11,982 nucleotides of DNA from positions 258,700 through 270,681 of the forward strand of contig MU646453.1 of assembly GCA_026770585.1 (NCBI GenBank). Reading direction: 5' to 3'. The position numbers and the translations under genes were made by a program. A model generated the notes under the pieces. That model did no database searches. It worked only from the letters and a program-made list of their open reading frames with translations, and was not told the DNA's origin. Below are positions 11,093-11,982 of the stretch, one piece after another (position 1 is the stretch's first letter; each line of letters begins with the position of its first letter). Source of the stretch: Baffinella frigidus. Lineage: Eukaryota > Cryptophyceae > Cryptomonadales > Baffinellaceae.

Positions 11093-11335
11093 CTGGTTGA
11101 GGGTTCACGGGGCTTAGGGTTTGGGGGGAGTTGGGGTTTGGGGCGTAGGGTTTGGGGGTTGTGGTTCGTGGTTTCGAGGGCTCAGGGTTATTAGGACGTC
11201 TTTCCATTTCGGTTGCTCCCGCCTGCGTCCGATGTTGAGGGTTGGGGGTTGGGGATTGGGGGTTTGGGGCTTTTGAGGAGTTGGTGCTTAGGGTTTAGGA
11301 TAGCGTTTGGGGGTTCGGGTTAGGGTTTAGGGTTT
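11093..11335 (+). repeat. Degenerate interstitial telomere-like array, G-rich
   Basis: Many heptamer-like units: TTGAGGG, TTAGGGTTTGGGG, TTGGGGATTGGGGG, ending GGGTTAGGGTTTAGGGTTT. G-rich strand on top, opposite to the C-rich arrays of 940-1630. It includes the second CGTCTTTCC..GCCTGCGTCCGATG copy. Confidence 0.8.
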
Positions 11336-11490
11336 CCACGGCTCGGGGTCATTCGAAGGAGGCAAGACCTCTTTGGCTGCACGGTAAGTGTACAGTGGCA
11401 TCTCCAACAGAACGGTGTGCAGAGAGGTTAGCCGCTGAAATAATTTGAAAAATGGTTGAAGTTGACGTTTTTGTACCAGAACCGTTGCGT
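11336..11490. other. Unannotated stretch
   Basis: No gene. It ends with TTTTTGTACCAGAA at 11467-11480, the inner terminus of the MITE-like element at 2383-2546. Confidence 0.4.
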
Positions 11491-11696
11491 TATTGTCTAT
11501 ATGGGCTTCGCGCGGAATCGAGGTCAGGTCAAGAAATCAGGAAAATTCCAAAAAATGGACTTTTATACTATCTTAGGCATGATTTTAATCTCAAAATAGC
11601 ATCTGCCATCCTTAAGATGACACAAAAAGGCAAAATAAAATAAAATGTTGCTGACCTGACCTCGATTTTTTCCGCGCGGAGCCCATTTCGACAATA
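11491..11696. mobile_element. 202-bp MITE, TA flanks
   Basis: Bases 11493-11531 and 11652-11694 are inverted repeats: TTGTCTATATGGGCTTCGCG against TTGTCGAAATGGGCTCCGCG, then CGAGGTCAGGTCA in both. There are a few substitutions and one 4-base gap. TA lies immediately outside at 11491-11492 and 11695-11696. The interior is AT-rich with AAAATAAAATAAAATG and no protein. It fits a non-autonomous Tc1/mariner-type element by flank and size, but the superfamily is inferred. Confidence 0.75.
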
Positions 11697-11885
11697 CCCG
11701 TACTGCCCGGGAGGGCCTAACCTCAAATGGCTCCAATAACGCACTCCTCCGGTGCAGCCATCTATTATCAAAGTCATTTCCCCCCGTTCAATTCTCTCCA
11801 AAAGAGGATGATTGTGGTACACGTTTTAAGAATACGTTGGGGCGTTTTAAAACGAATAGCGCTCCCGCGTAGTACGGTAGCGACT
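11697..11885. other. Unannotated stretch
   Basis: No supported gene. CGTTTTAAAACG at 11843-11854 is a perfect 12-bp palindrome, and CAATAACGCA at 11734-11743 echoes the outer flank of the preceding MITE. Confidence 0.4.
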
Positions 11886-11982
11886 GTTTTAGGGTTCAGG
11901 GTTCAGGGTTTAGGGTTGAGAATTTGAGGTTTAGGGTTCAGGGTTCAGGGTTTAGGGTTGAGAATTTGAGGTTTAGGGTTCA
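11886..11982 (+). repeat. 42-bp higher-order telomere-like repeat
   Basis: Two exact 42-bp copies (11895-11936 and 11937-11978) and the start of a third, each made of six heptamers: TTCAGGG, TTCAGGG, TTTAGGG, TTGAGAA, TTTGAGG, TTTAGGG. It continues past the window. Confidence 0.95.

Noticed and set aside
1-11982. tRNA or rRNA genes
   Set aside because: No cloverleaf with a proper GTTCGANNC arm and no conserved rRNA segments recognised. The B-box-like string in R3 has no matching acceptor or A box that I could find.

Overview
This window looks like nuclear DNA of a eukaryote, most likely an alga or another lineage with plant-type telomeres. It carries degenerate TTTAGGG/CCCTAAA arrays with TTCAGGG and TTGAGGG variants. 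It has no bacterial gene layout, no tRNA or rRNA that I can recognise, and about a dozen families of short palindromic or dispersed repeats. I cannot name the species.

Layout. 1-1000: crossed inverted repeats and a palindromic microsatellite. 1000-1760: C-rich telomere-like tracts, a GA tract, and dispersed repeats. 1800-2850: short direct repeats and two MITE-like inverted-repeat elements. 2850-4110: fragments of a dispersed ~95-bp repeat, a 12-bp minisatellite, a repeated 'CCTGCCCTTGGAGCC' unit, and a very clean 151-bp MITE with TTA target duplication. 4200-6780: a cluster of ~117-bp near-perfect palindromes (called F1 here) flanked by TA. Their ends begin CAGGGGTACCTCG, and they are interleaved with a second TIR family (F2) and split older repeats. 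6840-7060: a GC hairpin and a repeat copy that serves as the empty site for one F1 insertion.

7077-8760 is the only stretch with a believable coding signature. A small minus-strand gene (7077-7457) and a plus-strand gene (about 8180-8760, with a reading-frame change) are arranged head to head around ~720 bp of lower-GC, mostly unique DNA. Both encode low-complexity, S/A/P-rich proteins with SP-type motifs. I recognise neither.

8830-10780: more copies of the ~95-bp repeat, the GC hairpin and F2. 10880-11982: a C-rich minisatellite, G-rich telomere-like arrays, a 202-bp MITE with TA flanks, and a 42-bp higher-order telomere-like repeat running off the end.

The window is therefore mainly a record of non-autonomous DNA transposon activity. 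No transposase is visible, so the elements must be mobilised in trans, if they move at all. The main result is the F1 palindrome family. Its target site (TA) can be read from a paralogous empty site, its two arms change together between copies, and its central CCTAC-N-GTAGG / CCTAGG core also occurs in elements with quite different ends.
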